DNA from: CAWDXG01 sp963822115
GTDB lineage: Bacteria; Myxococcota_A; Polyangia; Polyangiales; Polyangiaceae
DNA: 64,000 nucleotides
Assembly: GCA_963822115.1 (NCBI GenBank)
Contig: CAWGGM010000008.1
Location: 620,001-684,000, forward strand
Direction of reading: 5' to 3'
The position numbers were made by a program, and so were the translations under genes. Positions 1-7,401 of this stretch are shown piece by piece. The notes below the pieces were generated by a model. The model did no database searches, had not been told where the DNA came from, and was given only the letters and a program-made list of their open reading frames with translations. Within the stretch, counting starts at the first letter, position 1. Every line of letters begins with the position of its first letter.

Positions 1-29
1 CCGCGCCGGGCGCTGGACCCGGAGTCGCG

Positions 30-578
30 TCACGATCTTCCGCGCGACGCTCGAGCGCGCTCGAGCGCCTCCGCGTCCGCCACGTCCTGCGAACGACCCG
101 ATGCGCGCTTGTTCGCCAGCAGATCTTCCAGCGCAATGATCGGCACATCCAATCCGTCGAGGTTCGTATGCACGGCGCGAGCGATCACTTCCTCGGCATC
201 GACTCCATCAGCAGAAGCCAGCAGGTCGATCCGCAGCGGAGGCACACCGAGGTAGACAATCTCCGATGGCCCCAGCTGGCGGGCACCCTCGACAACGTTC
301 GACGGCGCGCCGAAGCGCTGCAGCGCTTCCGCCAGACGCACGAGATTGTCCCCTTCGCGAGAGACGAGAAGGTCTAGATCCTTCGTCGCGCGCGGCACCG
401 CGTGGAAGCCGACGGCATAGCCGCCGATAAGCGCGTACCTAACTCCCGAGCGGGCGCACTCCGCCAACAGATCTCTGAAGTCGGGGTGGAGGTCCGATGA
501 TCCCCTCGTAGGGCGAGTGTGTCCTCGACGAGCGACCAGACCAGACGGATACGCTCGACCGGACTCAAGGCGCCCCAC
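30..578 (-). CDS. Nucleotidyltransferase-fold protein (AbiEii/MNT-like)
   Basis: The protein has a small nucleotidyltransferase core: GGYAVGFH followed by R-x-T-K-D-L-D-L, the glycine pair and Asp pair typical of minimal nucleotidyltransferases in toxin-antitoxin-like pairs. Family-like sequence begins only at SSDLHPDFRDLL, about 30 residues in. The ATG at 578 lies inside the upstream partner gene in another frame, and no ATG or GTG sits directly before the conserved start. The first 30 residues are therefore probably not family sequence, and the native start seems lost at a junction near 505. It may still be translated by coupling from the partner. The fold is clear by motif; the role (toxin, or modifier of a tRNA or protein) is unknown. 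Confidence 0.6.
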   Translation of the reverse strand: MGRLESGRAYPSGLVARRGHTRPTRGSSDLHPDFRDLLAECARSGVRYALIGGYAVGFHAVPRATKDLDLLVSREGDNLVRLAEALQRFGAPSNVVEGARQLGPSEIVYLGVPPLRIDLLASADGVDAEEVIARAVHTNLDGLDVPIIALEDLLANKRASGRSQDVADAEALERARASRGRS

Positions 579-679
579 GTGTCGAGCTTGTCCAGCTCCG
601 CAAACGACGTCACCTTGCCGCCCGTCCAGCTAGCGCGTCGCTGCTCTGCCCGTGCCCGGCTCGCCTCGTCGTCCTGCAC
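374..679 (-). pseudogene. Small partner of the nucleotidyltransferase, probably 3'-damaged
   Basis: From a GTG at 679 this frame reads a hydrophilic segment (EASRARAEQRRASWTGG, then FAELDKLDTWGALSPVERI and RLVWSLVEDTLALRG). It resembles the short proteins that precede nucleotidyltransferase genes in myxobacterial pairs. After LALRG (about 505) the frame runs into the nucleotidyltransferase coding region and yields unrelated sequence to a stop at 374. In related pairs, as I recall them, the small protein ends soon after this motif and the second gene begins with its own ATG. A deletion that removed both the small protein's tail and the next gene's start codon would explain what is seen. An antitoxin role is inference only. 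Confidence 0.4.
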
Positions 680-725
680 GACTGCATCATAGCTGTCGGG
701 GGTCGCGGGGTCGAGGCAGCAGACA

Positions 726-1714
726 TCACATTGGCCCCGGCGTGCAACAGCCTGTGTTGCAGTAGAAACCGGCAGGGCACGAGGGCTGGCACGGCAGCCC
801 GCAGCGCGTCTCTCCTGCCGGGCAGTTCTGCTGCGGTCCGCACTGGCCCGGCAGGCAGCTCCCTGGCGGCGGCGTGCAGTCGGCGGGCAACGTGTCCTTG
901 CCCACACACAGATCGCAATGACGGCACGAGTTCAAGCACGACGACACGAGCGTGCACGGATGACACTTCGTGGGATCGCCGACGGTCGCGAGCGAGCATG
1001 TCGGGGCCCCCCCGTCCGTGGATCCCAGCCAGATGGGCGTCGGTGCGCCCGGCACCTCGCAGCAGCCGAAACAGTCACAACCGTTGGGCACCAGCGGACC
1101 GCAGAAGCTCGCACAGAGGTTGGACTGGCCCGGGGTCCCGTGTAGCTCGACGCAGCTCGCCGTCGTGCCAGGAATGCTCGCCGACAGGTCATACGCGCAC
1201 GCCGCCCCCTCCGGCTCGAGAGGATCGCACGTGTGGCTCCAGTAGCAGTCGTCGTTACCGCTCCCGTAGTCGCCGTCGAAGTAGCAATCCTGCACGCATG
1301 CCGGCTTCTGCGCGCCGGGGATCGCGTAGCCGAAAGCGTCCTCCCTGGTCTGGCAGGGGCCTAGGCAATCGGGGTCGTCCATGTCGACGAGACCGTCGCC
1401 ATCGTTGTCCTTGCAGTCTCCGCACGCGTACACGTGCCCCTGGCAGCTCGTGACGTGGCAGACATGCGGAACGCTGGTCCCGCATTCGGAGCTCGCGTCT
1501 CCCGCGTCCGGCGATCCATCGGGAAGCAGTCCGGCCTCCGCCGATTGAAGGACTGGTGCCACCCGTCGAGGTGCCGCTGCCTGCCACGCCGCCCTTGCCA
1601 CTAGCGCCGCCTCCAGAACGTCCCGATCGCGACGCCGGAATCGCTGACCTGTCCGCCGCAAGCCACCGCCCAGGAAAGCGCCAGGACGACGCTGGCGCGC
1701 GCCACCCATTTCAT
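726..1714 (-). pseudogene. Cys-rich secreted lipoprotein gene with two frameshifts
   Basis: An ATG at 1714 opens a good lipoprotein signal (MKWVARASVVLALSWAVACGG) that reaches a TAG after about 37 codons. The next frame continues as a Gly/Ser linker (SGGGASGKGG, then GTSTGGTSPSIGGG). A third frame carries the remainder: LLPDGSPDAGDASS followed by about 250 residues with roughly 40 cysteines, including CKDNDGDGLVDMDDPDC, a motif common in myxobacterial surface proteins. The three pieces together make one typical protein: lipobox, flexible stalk, Cys-rich domain. Shifts are needed near 1618 and near 1540, so this is a decayed gene or carries two sequencing errors. The large frame starting at 1769 has a meaningless N-terminus. 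No enzyme motif is seen. Confidence 0.6.
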
Positions 1715-1944
1715 CCGCACAGACTACCAGCTCGGGACGCCCGCACCTATTCTGCGTGCCCATCCGCATTGAAAGTCGGCGTACAGCAGGTCACAGGCGT
1801 GCCGCCGCCGGGCGCCACCTGACGCACGCTGTGCTTCCAGGTCACGCTTGCTGTTGTCATGGCAACGCAATGCTGGCGACAGGCGCAGGAAAGCCCGTAC
1901 ATTCCACATAGCCCGGGTGGCACGCGGATTGCTCCACCCCGAGC

Positions 1945-2661
1945 ATGCTTCGCTTTCCCCTGCGCCGCGCGGCGGGCGCTGCCGCGCTGCTTGCGCTGTG
2001 TGCCACGGCGCGAGCGGCACGGGCAGTGTCGACGCTCTCGCCCGACCAGCTGCCGCCAGCCGGCGAGTACACGCCGCTCCCCGCGCCGGCCGTGGAAGAC
2101 GGGCCGCCCGTGCTGATCCGCATCTCGCCCGAGCAGTCGGGGCTGAGCTACCACCTTCGCCCAGACGACGATCGCGATGCCGAGCCGGCCGTCTGCCAGG
2201 GCTCCTGCACGCTGGAGCTGGCTCCGGGCCGCTACTCCCTCGAGGTCTTCGATCACGGAAAGCGAGCCGGCAGCCAGGTCGTGCGCGTGAAGAAGTCCGT
2301 CACTTGGCACGTGCACGCACAGAACCGCACACTCAAGTCGGTCGGGCTGGCAATGGGCATCGGCGGATCGGTGCTTGGCTTTGTCGGGCTGAACCTGGCG
2401 ACACTGAGCCTCATGTCCTCCATGTGCGAGGGAAGCGACTGCGGCTCGGACACGGACCAGCGCAGAGCCGCCGTCGGCTGGTTGATGGTGGTCGGCGGCG
2501 CGGGCCTCTCGATCCCCGGCTGGATCCTGTTCGCCCGGAACCGCGCCCCGATCGACTCCATCGAGAAAGCACCAGAAAAGCAGAGCTGGACCCACCGCCT
2601 CCGCGTCGCCGTCGCGCCCACGCGCGGCGGCGCGCACCTGTCGGCAGGGTGGACGTTCTAG
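1945..2661 (+). CDS. Secreted/membrane protein with signal peptide and two TM segments
   Basis: The 238-residue protein starts with an Arg-rich n-region and an Ala/Leu core (AAGAAALLALCATARA), a signal peptide. Residues about 55-115 look like a PEGA-style beta segment (CTLELAPGRYSLEVFDHGKR) of the kind used for surface attachment. Two hydrophobic stretches follow (VGLAMGIGGSVLGFVGLNL and AAVGWLMVVGGAGLSIPGWI), separated by a loop with two cysteines. This layout of signal, PEGA-like domain and two TM helices is common in myxobacterial envelope proteins of unknown role. The next gene starts 20 nt downstream on the same strand, so the two are probably co-transcribed. Confidence 0.65.
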   Translation: MLRFPLRRAAGAAALLALCATARAARAVSTLSPDQLPPAGEYTPLPAPAVEDGPPVLIRISPEQSGLSYHLRPDDDRDAEPAVCQGSCTLELAPGRYSLEVFDHGKRAGSQVVRVKKSVTWHVHAQNRTLKSVGLAMGIGGSVLGFVGLNLATLSLMSSMCEGSDCGSDTDQRRAAVGWLMVVGGAGLSIPGWILFARNRAPIDSIEKAPEKQSWTHRLRVAVAPTRGGAHLSAGWTF

Positions 2662-2681
2662 ACACGGAGGACTTCCCGGGA

Positions 2682-3347
2682 ATGACCCGCGGCTTCTCGT
2701 CACTCGGATTGGCCCTGGCCGTCACGCTGACTGCCGCGGGGGCGTCCGCGCACAGCGCCGCTGGCGCCAACACGAGAGCCAGCACCGCGTCCGCGCAGAG
2801 CGCCGTTGGCGCCAACACGAGGGCCGGCGCCGCGTCCGCGCAGAGCGCCGATACCACCAGCACCAGAACCGCGTCCGGCGCCTCCACCCGGCAGAAGGCG
2901 CACGCCTTCGGCGCGGACGCGGGCATCCTGGTTCCCTTCCACAGCTACTACACCCACGTCCTCGTCGGCGGCGTGTTCAAGTACGAGGTGGATCCGACAG
3001 CGAGCGTCGGCATCACTGGCCGCATCGGCTACCTCTACGGCCCCGGCAGTCCGAAACATGGCTTCAGCGACCTGCCGATCTGGCTCGGCGTGCGCTACTA
3101 CCCGACAGGCGGCGGCGAGGGCCTTCACGCCGGCGTCGAATTCGGCCTGAACGAGCTCATCGTCCGCGACGTCGACTACAAGGGCCAACCCAAGACGCTC
3201 GCTGGTGCAGCGTGGGGCGCCAACATCCCCATTGGCTACAAGGTCGGCGCCGTCGACATCCAGGCGCAGCTCTCGATGTTCTCGGTCACCGTTCCGGGCG
3301 CGCTGGCCGCGGGGATCACGGTTGGGTACGACCTGGCGAGGTACTAG
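2682..3347 (+). CDS. Probable outer-membrane beta-barrel protein
   Basis: The start ATG at 2682 has a purine-rich site upstream (ACGGAGG near 2664) and opens a signal peptide (SSLGLALAVTLTAAGASA). A low-complexity Ala/Ser/Thr spacer made of imperfect 15-residue repeats follows to about residue 70. The last 150 residues alternate polar and hydrophobic positions with aromatic girdles (VGITGRIGYLYGPG, LPIWLGVRYYP, GLHAGVEFGLNEL) and end in AAGITVGYDLARY, consistent with a small 8-strand barrel. No catalytic motif is present. It is probably transcribed with the preceding gene and ends at a strong hairpin (3391-3423). Confidence 0.6.
   Translation: MTRGFSSLGLALAVTLTAAGASAHSAAGANTRASTASAQSAVGANTRAGAASAQSADTTSTRTASGASTRQKAHAFGADAGILVPFHSYYTHVLVGGVFKYEVDPTASVGITGRIGYLYGPGSPKHGFSDLPIWLGVRYYPTGGGEGLHAGVEFGLNELIVRDVDYKGQPKTLAGAAWGANIPIGYKVGAVDIQAQLSMFSVTVPGALAAGITVGYDLARY
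2742..2871 (+). repeat. 45-bp imperfect tandem repeat inside a coding region
   Basis: Units begin at 2742, 2787 and 2832, each opening with GCGTCCGCGCA. The third copy is cut short. The repeat stays in frame and encodes an Ala/Ser/Thr spacer (SAQSAVGANTRAG type) between signal peptide and barrel, so copy number could vary without breaking the gene. Confidence 0.7.
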
Positions 3348-3390
3348 AGGGGCGCTTCGGGCCTCGTGGGGGAGGGCCAAGCAGTGCTCC

Positions 3391-3423
3391 GGGCGGCCGC
3401 TCGCGAGTAGCGAGCGGCCGCCC
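3391..3423. terminator. Strong hairpin between convergent genes
   Basis: A perfect 14-bp stem (GGGCGGCCGCTCGC paired with its complement) encloses a 5-nt loop, GAGTA. It lies 43 nt after the stop of the rightward barrel gene and 7 nt before the stop of the leftward Gly-rich gene. Position suggests a two-way terminator, although there is no T-run on either side. Confidence 0.65.
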
Positions 3424-3429
3424 ATCGCC

Positions 3430-3615
3430 CTACTTTCCTGACGGGTTGTTCGATCGGCCACCTCCGGACGACTGACCCGAGTGCGTACTCGGCCAACCAC
3501 CAGCGTTGCCGGAACCCCGTCCGCGGCCCGCACCGCCCTTGCCGCTAGCGCCGCCCTTGCCGCTACCGCCGCCCTTGCCGCTGCTTCCTCTGCTTCCGCT
3601 GTGTCCCTTGCTCAT
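3430..3615 (-). CDS. Small Gly/Ser-rich protein
   Basis: The gene encodes 61 residues, almost all Gly, Ser, Lys, Ala and Arg in repeats such as GKGGGSGKGGASGKGG, ending in GGRSNNPSGK. The start is convincing: AAGGAGG lies 5 nt before the ATG at 3615. The product has no signal peptide and is basic and disordered. Similar Gly-rich short proteins occur in myxobacteria as hypothetical proteins. A nucleic-acid-binding or stress role (as for KGG-motif proteins) is a guess. It could share a transcript with the peptidase gene upstream, 52 nt away, but its own strong ribosome site argues for independent expression. Confidence 0.55.
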   Translation of the reverse strand: MSKGHSGSRGSSGKGGGSGKGGASGKGGAGRGRGSGNAGGWPSTHSGQSSGGGRSNNPSGK

Positions 3616-3667
3616 GTTGCCTCCTTCTGCGCCTTGTGGCGCGGACTCTTTGTGTCGGTTCGCGCCC

Positions 3668-5104
3668 TCACCACGGCGCGCAGAACCCTCCCGCGGGCGG
3701 CAGTCCGTTCGGGCACGCCACCACGCACTGATGCGTGACCCAATCGCGCACCCGACCGGCCGCGCAGGACTGCGAAGCCGAGGTTCCAGGCGCGCACAGT
3801 CCGGCAACAGGCGCGCTTCCACCCGGACACGGTGCGACGCACACGCCGAACACCGCGTCACGGGTCTGACCGGCAGCGCAGCTGGCGCCACTGGCAAACG
3901 GCCAGGGGAGCTGCGAGCTGGAGCTGGAAGGCGCAGGCGCGGGCGCCGGACGGGTATTCGAGGTCGAACGCCCCGGCGACGCTTGCCGCGGATTGGGCGG
4001 CAGAGGGCGCGCGTTGGTCTCGCCGACCTCGAGCGTGAGCGCGTCGAGCGAATGCTCGCGCACCATCCTGCTCGAGATCCAGGCGTAGCCGCCCTTCGCC
4101 CAGGCCTTGCCCCAGCTGTTGTGAACCAGGAACTGCCGCGAGGCGCCGGTTCCGCGGTAGCCCATCAATACGACGGCGTGGCCCGGACCTTGCGGAACGT
4201 AGTCCGGAATCACACCAGCGCGCGTGGCGGCGTAGCCCCACGCCTTGGTGTTGATCTCCATGCCGTCGTAGACCGCGTGACCGCTGGCGATGAGCGCCGC
4301 GATCTGGTCGGGGTCCACGGGTGTGTCCAGCTTCTCGACGCTCGCGACGTGGAAGTAGCCCGACGAGTCGGCCCGGTCGACCTCGGAAGCAAGCGCTGGG
4401 TCACTGCGCCAGGAGCCGGGCTTGACGTGGTACGCAGGTCCGCACCAGCGCTCGCTCTTGTCCTCGTTGAGCTTGCAGGCCTTGGCGGGGTCGTACGGCC
4501 ACTGGGGCTCGGTAACGAGATCCTCGGTGGACGCACCGTGCTGCCACAATTGGTTGAAGGTATCCGACGCCAGCACGTGCATCGGCGCGATCACATCGTT
4601 GCGGCCCCGGCGCCTGAGCGCGTTGTCCATCACGTCGGACAGCGCGAAGGTCCAGCACACGCCGACCATCTGCTGGTCGAGCACCGGGCCGTCGAGCCCG
4701 CGTTCGCGCAGGTCGACGCTGGCAGGTAGGTTGCTCGTCGGGAGCAGCGACTTGATGCGAGGCACCGCGTTCGAGCGGGAGAGCTGCGGAATGCCGCCGC
4801 AGGGAAGCGAGATCCAGAACGACGGACCGATCTGCACCGGCGCGCACGGACCCTTGCCTGCAGCCGGGATCAGCCGGGACACGTCGAACGGCCGCATGAT
4901 GCTCGACGCCGCAGCCAGACCGGCGCGCACGTCCAGCGGCCAGCTCCATCCCGGCGGCAGAGGCGCCGGCGCGGTGGTGCGGTGCTGTGCGGGAACCGCG
5001 GACAGGCGTGGCGACATCGGAACCGCCGGCGGGCGCCGCGCTTCAGCGGTCGAGCAACCGAGCGCGAACAGGATCGAAGCACCAAGGGGAAGCAGGTGTC
5101 GCAT
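3668..5104 (-). CDS. Papain-family (C1) cysteine peptidase, lipoprotein
   Basis: The 478-residue protein starts at an ATG preceded by AAGGAG. It has a lipobox (ILFALGC, Cys17), so the mature protein is probably lipid-anchored. The C1A peptidase core carries QQMVGVCWTFA (Cys150), GPGHAVVLMGY (His309) and HNSWGKAWAKGGYAW (Asn329); all catalytic residues are present. A Pro/Ser linker (about 375-400) leads to two Cys-rich repeats (CAAGQTRDAVFGVCVAPCPGG and CAAGRVRDWVTHQCVVACPNG) that may bind a surface or substrate. The next lipoprotein gene lies 11 nt upstream on the same strand, so the two form an operon. Target proteins are unknown; extracellular predation or envelope turnover are possible. 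Confidence 0.8.
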   Translation of the reverse strand: MRHLLPLGASILFALGCSTAEARRPPAVPMSPRLSAVPAQHRTTAPAPLPPGWSWPLDVRAGLAAASSIMRPFDVSRLIPAAGKGPCAPVQIGPSFWISLPCGGIPQLSRSNAVPRIKSLLPTSNLPASVDLRERGLDGPVLDQQMVGVCWTFALSDVMDNALRRRGRNDVIAPMHVLASDTFNQLWQHGASTEDLVTEPQWPYDPAKACKLNEDKSERWCGPAYHVKPGSWRSDPALASEVDRADSSGYFHVASVEKLDTPVDPDQIAALIASGHAVYDGMEINTKAWGYAATRAGVIPDYVPQGPGHAVVLMGYRGTGASRQFLVHNSWGKAWAKGGYAWISSRMVREHSLDALTLEVGETNARPLPPNPRQASPGRSTSNTRPAPAPAPSSSSSQLPWPFASGASCAAGQTRDAVFGVCVAPCPGGSAPVAGLCAPGTSASQSCAAGRVRDWVTHQCVVACPNGLPPAGGFCAPW

Positions 5105-5115
5105 GGTGTTCTCCT

Positions 5116-6003
5116 TCACAGACTCGAGAGCAGCTGCGGCGGCACGAACCCGCGCAGGTAGTTGGCGAATTGCCCATATGTGGAGGCGGCTACGGCCGGC
5201 GGAGAGGCCGGCGCGGGGGCGGGCGCCGCGGCAGGCCGAGGCGCCGACACGGGACGCGGCGGAAGCGCGGGCGCGAGCGGCGCCAGGTGCACGTCGACCG
5301 CTGCCGAGCAACCCGGCACCGGCAACGCGTCGGTGTGCCGCGTGGAGCACGCCGCAATGTCCCCGCCGCGCGTCAGCTGTGACTCGTCGGCGCCGGAGTA
5401 GCCGCGAAGTCCCGCCGTCGACGGCGAACCCGTGCTCGCCTGCGCGTGGTAGCCGTCGCTGCGCGACAGCAGGAATGCGCCGGAGTCGTAGCTCGCGACA
5501 ACGCTGTTCGCGCCAGCACACGCGCCTTCCAACTCGTCGACGCGGACGATCGGACGATCGGCGCGGAAGCTGCCGGTGATGGCCACGTCCAGCTCGTAGT
5601 GGGAGCGACCGCGGGCGTTGCCTCCGAGGCTGCTGCCGAGCACCGCCAGGTTCGCACCGAGGCCCGCGCCCGAGCTGAGCTCGCGCCGATCGCTCTGCAG
5701 CGGCACACCGGTGTAGCTGTAGGTCCCACGCGCATGGCAGCCGCTCAGGATCCGCACGTGGCAGCCGTCCGTCGCGAGGACTACGAGGCCATCATGCGCA
5801 GCCCTCTCCAGAGCCTGTCGCTGTGCAGGCGTCCACCGAACGGCCGTCGGCACGTCGCCGGGGCCGACCTCACACGCAGCGTGAACCGGCGCGGTGGCCT
5901 GCAGCTGCCCAGAGGCGTGCATCGACGCAGTGGCCGCCGCACACCCGCTACTGGCCACCCCCAACATCAACGCCAGTCCCACGATCCCGGTTCGAGTGTT
6001 CAT
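5116..6003 (-). CDS. Lipoprotein with Pro/Ala-rich tail
   Basis: I chose the ATG at 6003 (MNTRTGIVGLALML) because it directly precedes the signal sequence; an ATG at 6018 adds five residues. The lipobox is GVASSGC. The mature region contains CHVRILSGCHARGTYSYTG, then a glycine-rich stretch (GLGANLAVLGSSLGGNARG) and a beta-rich section reading ELDVAITGSFRADRP. A Pro/Ala linker precedes a short C-terminal helix (YGQFANYLRGFVPPQLL). This pattern occurs in conserved myxobacterial lipoproteins of unknown function. It is the first gene of a pair with the cysteine peptidase, so a joint role at the cell surface is plausible but not shown. Confidence 0.6.
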   Translation of the reverse strand: MNTRTGIVGLALMLGVASSGCAAATASMHASGQLQATAPVHAACEVGPGDVPTAVRWTPAQRQALERAAHDGLVVLATDGCHVRILSGCHARGTYSYTGVPLQSDRRELSSGAGLGANLAVLGSSLGGNARGRSHYELDVAITGSFRADRPIVRVDELEGACAGANSVVASYDSGAFLLSRSDGYHAQASTGSPSTAGLRGYSGADESQLTRGGDIAACSTRHTDALPVPGCSAAVDVHLAPLAPALPPRPVSAPRPAAAPAPAPASPPAVAASTYGQFANYLRGFVPPQLLSSL

Positions 6004-6132
6004 CGCTGCCTCCGTCACCTGGCCTGCCCTTGAGCAAGGCCGGTGCCAGCGTGGAACCAGCGGGATTCCTGGGGTTTCCGGCCGCCACGAGGCGGACCCG
6101 ATCAGCCGATCGATCGGCTGCGCTGATCGCGA

Positions 6133-7401
6133 TCAGCGGCCCTGCGATCGCAGGAAGCGGAGCAGCTGCCCGCGGGAGACACCGAGCTGGCGCGCGGCCT
6201 CGCTCTGGTTCCCGGAGCAGGCCTCGAGCGCGGCCTGCACACGTTCGGGCGTGAGCGGTCCGGGTCGCGAGGGCACGCCCGCGCCGAGCGCGCGCTCCAC
6301 GGCCGCCAGGCGCAGAGCCGGCGGGGGCTCGACGGCCGCGATGCGCTCCAGAGCCGCCACCAGCTCGCGCACGTTGCCGGGCCACGCTCGCAGCATCAAC
6401 GCCTCGACCGCCTCGACCTCGACCTGCGCAGGGTCGAACTGCTCGCCGCGCTGGGCAACGATCGCGCAAGCGATCGCGTACGCGTCTTCCGCGCGCTCGC
6501 GCAGCGGCGGCAGCTCCACGTGCGCCGCCGCGAGCCGCGCGAGCAGATCGCGCCGGAAGCGTCCCTCGGCCACCATCGTCTCCAGCGAGCGGTTCGTCGC
6601 TGCGATCACGAGCACATCTACGAGTGTCGACCGGGTCGCGCCGACCGGCAGCACCTCGCGATTGTCGAGCAGCCGGAGCAGCTTGGGTTGCAGCTCCAGC
6701 TGTAGCTCGCCGATCTCGTCGAGGAACACCGTCCCGCCCTCGTACTCGACGAACACACCGCGCGAGCCTTTGCCGCTGCCCGAGTACGCGCCCGCCACGT
6801 AGCCGAAAAGCTGTGCATCGAACACGCCTGCCGGCAGCGTCGCTACGTTCACCGGCCCGTACGGCCGCCCGGGCCTGAGGCGCTCCGCCACCGCGCGCGC
6901 CACCAACTCCTTGCCCGTCCCCGTCTCGCCCTCGACGAGCACGTTGCGCGCCGGACGCAGCGCGAGCGCGCCGAGCCGCATGGCTACGCCGCGCAGCCCG
7001 TACGGCCCGACCAGGGCGCCGATCGGCGGCGAGGGCGCGAGATCGCCCTCCAGCGCCTCGCGATAGACCAGCAGCGTGCGCCCGATCCGCACCATGCTCC
7101 CGTCGCGCAGCGCGACGCGCGAGCCCGGCGCCAGCTGCTGCCCGTCCACGAACGTGCCGTTCCGCGATCCCGCGTCCTCGACGTGCAGCACGCCGCCCGG
7201 CCGCGAGAACATCGCATGCTCCCGCGACGCCTTCGCATCCGTGATGCCCTGCGCAGACAGCCAATCGCGCCCCACCGCCAGGCCGTGCTTCGGGATCTCG
7301 AGCGCCGTCGACACCGGGAACGCGACGACCAGCGCGGGGCGACTCGTGGCGAGGGGTTCGTCGCTGGGGCGATCGTATTCTTCAGTGGTGGGGGAGGTCA
7401 T
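6133..7401 (-). CDS. FHA-domain AAA+ regulator with altered sigma-54 contact loop
   Basis: Residues 25-115 form an FHA domain (VGRDWLSAQG, SREHAMF, GSRNGTFVDG), which binds phosphothreonine. The AAA+ domain follows, with Walker A GETGTGKE (157-164) and Walker B GTVFLDEIGE (about 223). A C-terminal Fis-type helix-turn-helix reads SGNQSEAARQLGVSRGQLLRFL. The overall build is that of a sigma-54 activator, but the GAFTGA loop is GAYSGS (204-209), so activation of sigma-54 polymerase is doubtful. The start codon overlaps the stop of the upstream kinase gene (ATGA). The likely model is that the kinase phosphorylates a partner or this protein and the FHA domain reads the mark. Confidence 0.85.
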   Translation of the reverse strand: MTSPTTEEYDRPSDEPLATSRPALVVAFPVSTALEIPKHGLAVGRDWLSAQGITDAKASREHAMFSRPGGVLHVEDAGSRNGTFVDGQQLAPGSRVALRDGSMVRIGRTLLVYREALEGDLAPSPPIGALVGPYGLRGVAMRLGALALRPARNVLVEGETGTGKELVARAVAERLRPGRPYGPVNVATLPAGVFDAQLFGYVAGAYSGSGKGSRGVFVEYEGGTVFLDEIGELQLELQPKLLRLLDNREVLPVGATRSTLVDVLVIAATNRSLETMVAEGRFRRDLLARLAAAHVELPPLRERAEDAYAIACAIVAQRGEQFDPAQVEVEAVEALMLRAWPGNVRELVAALERIAAVEPPPALRLAAVERALGAGVPSRPGPLTPERVQAALEACSGNQSEAARQLGVSRGQLLRFLRSQGR

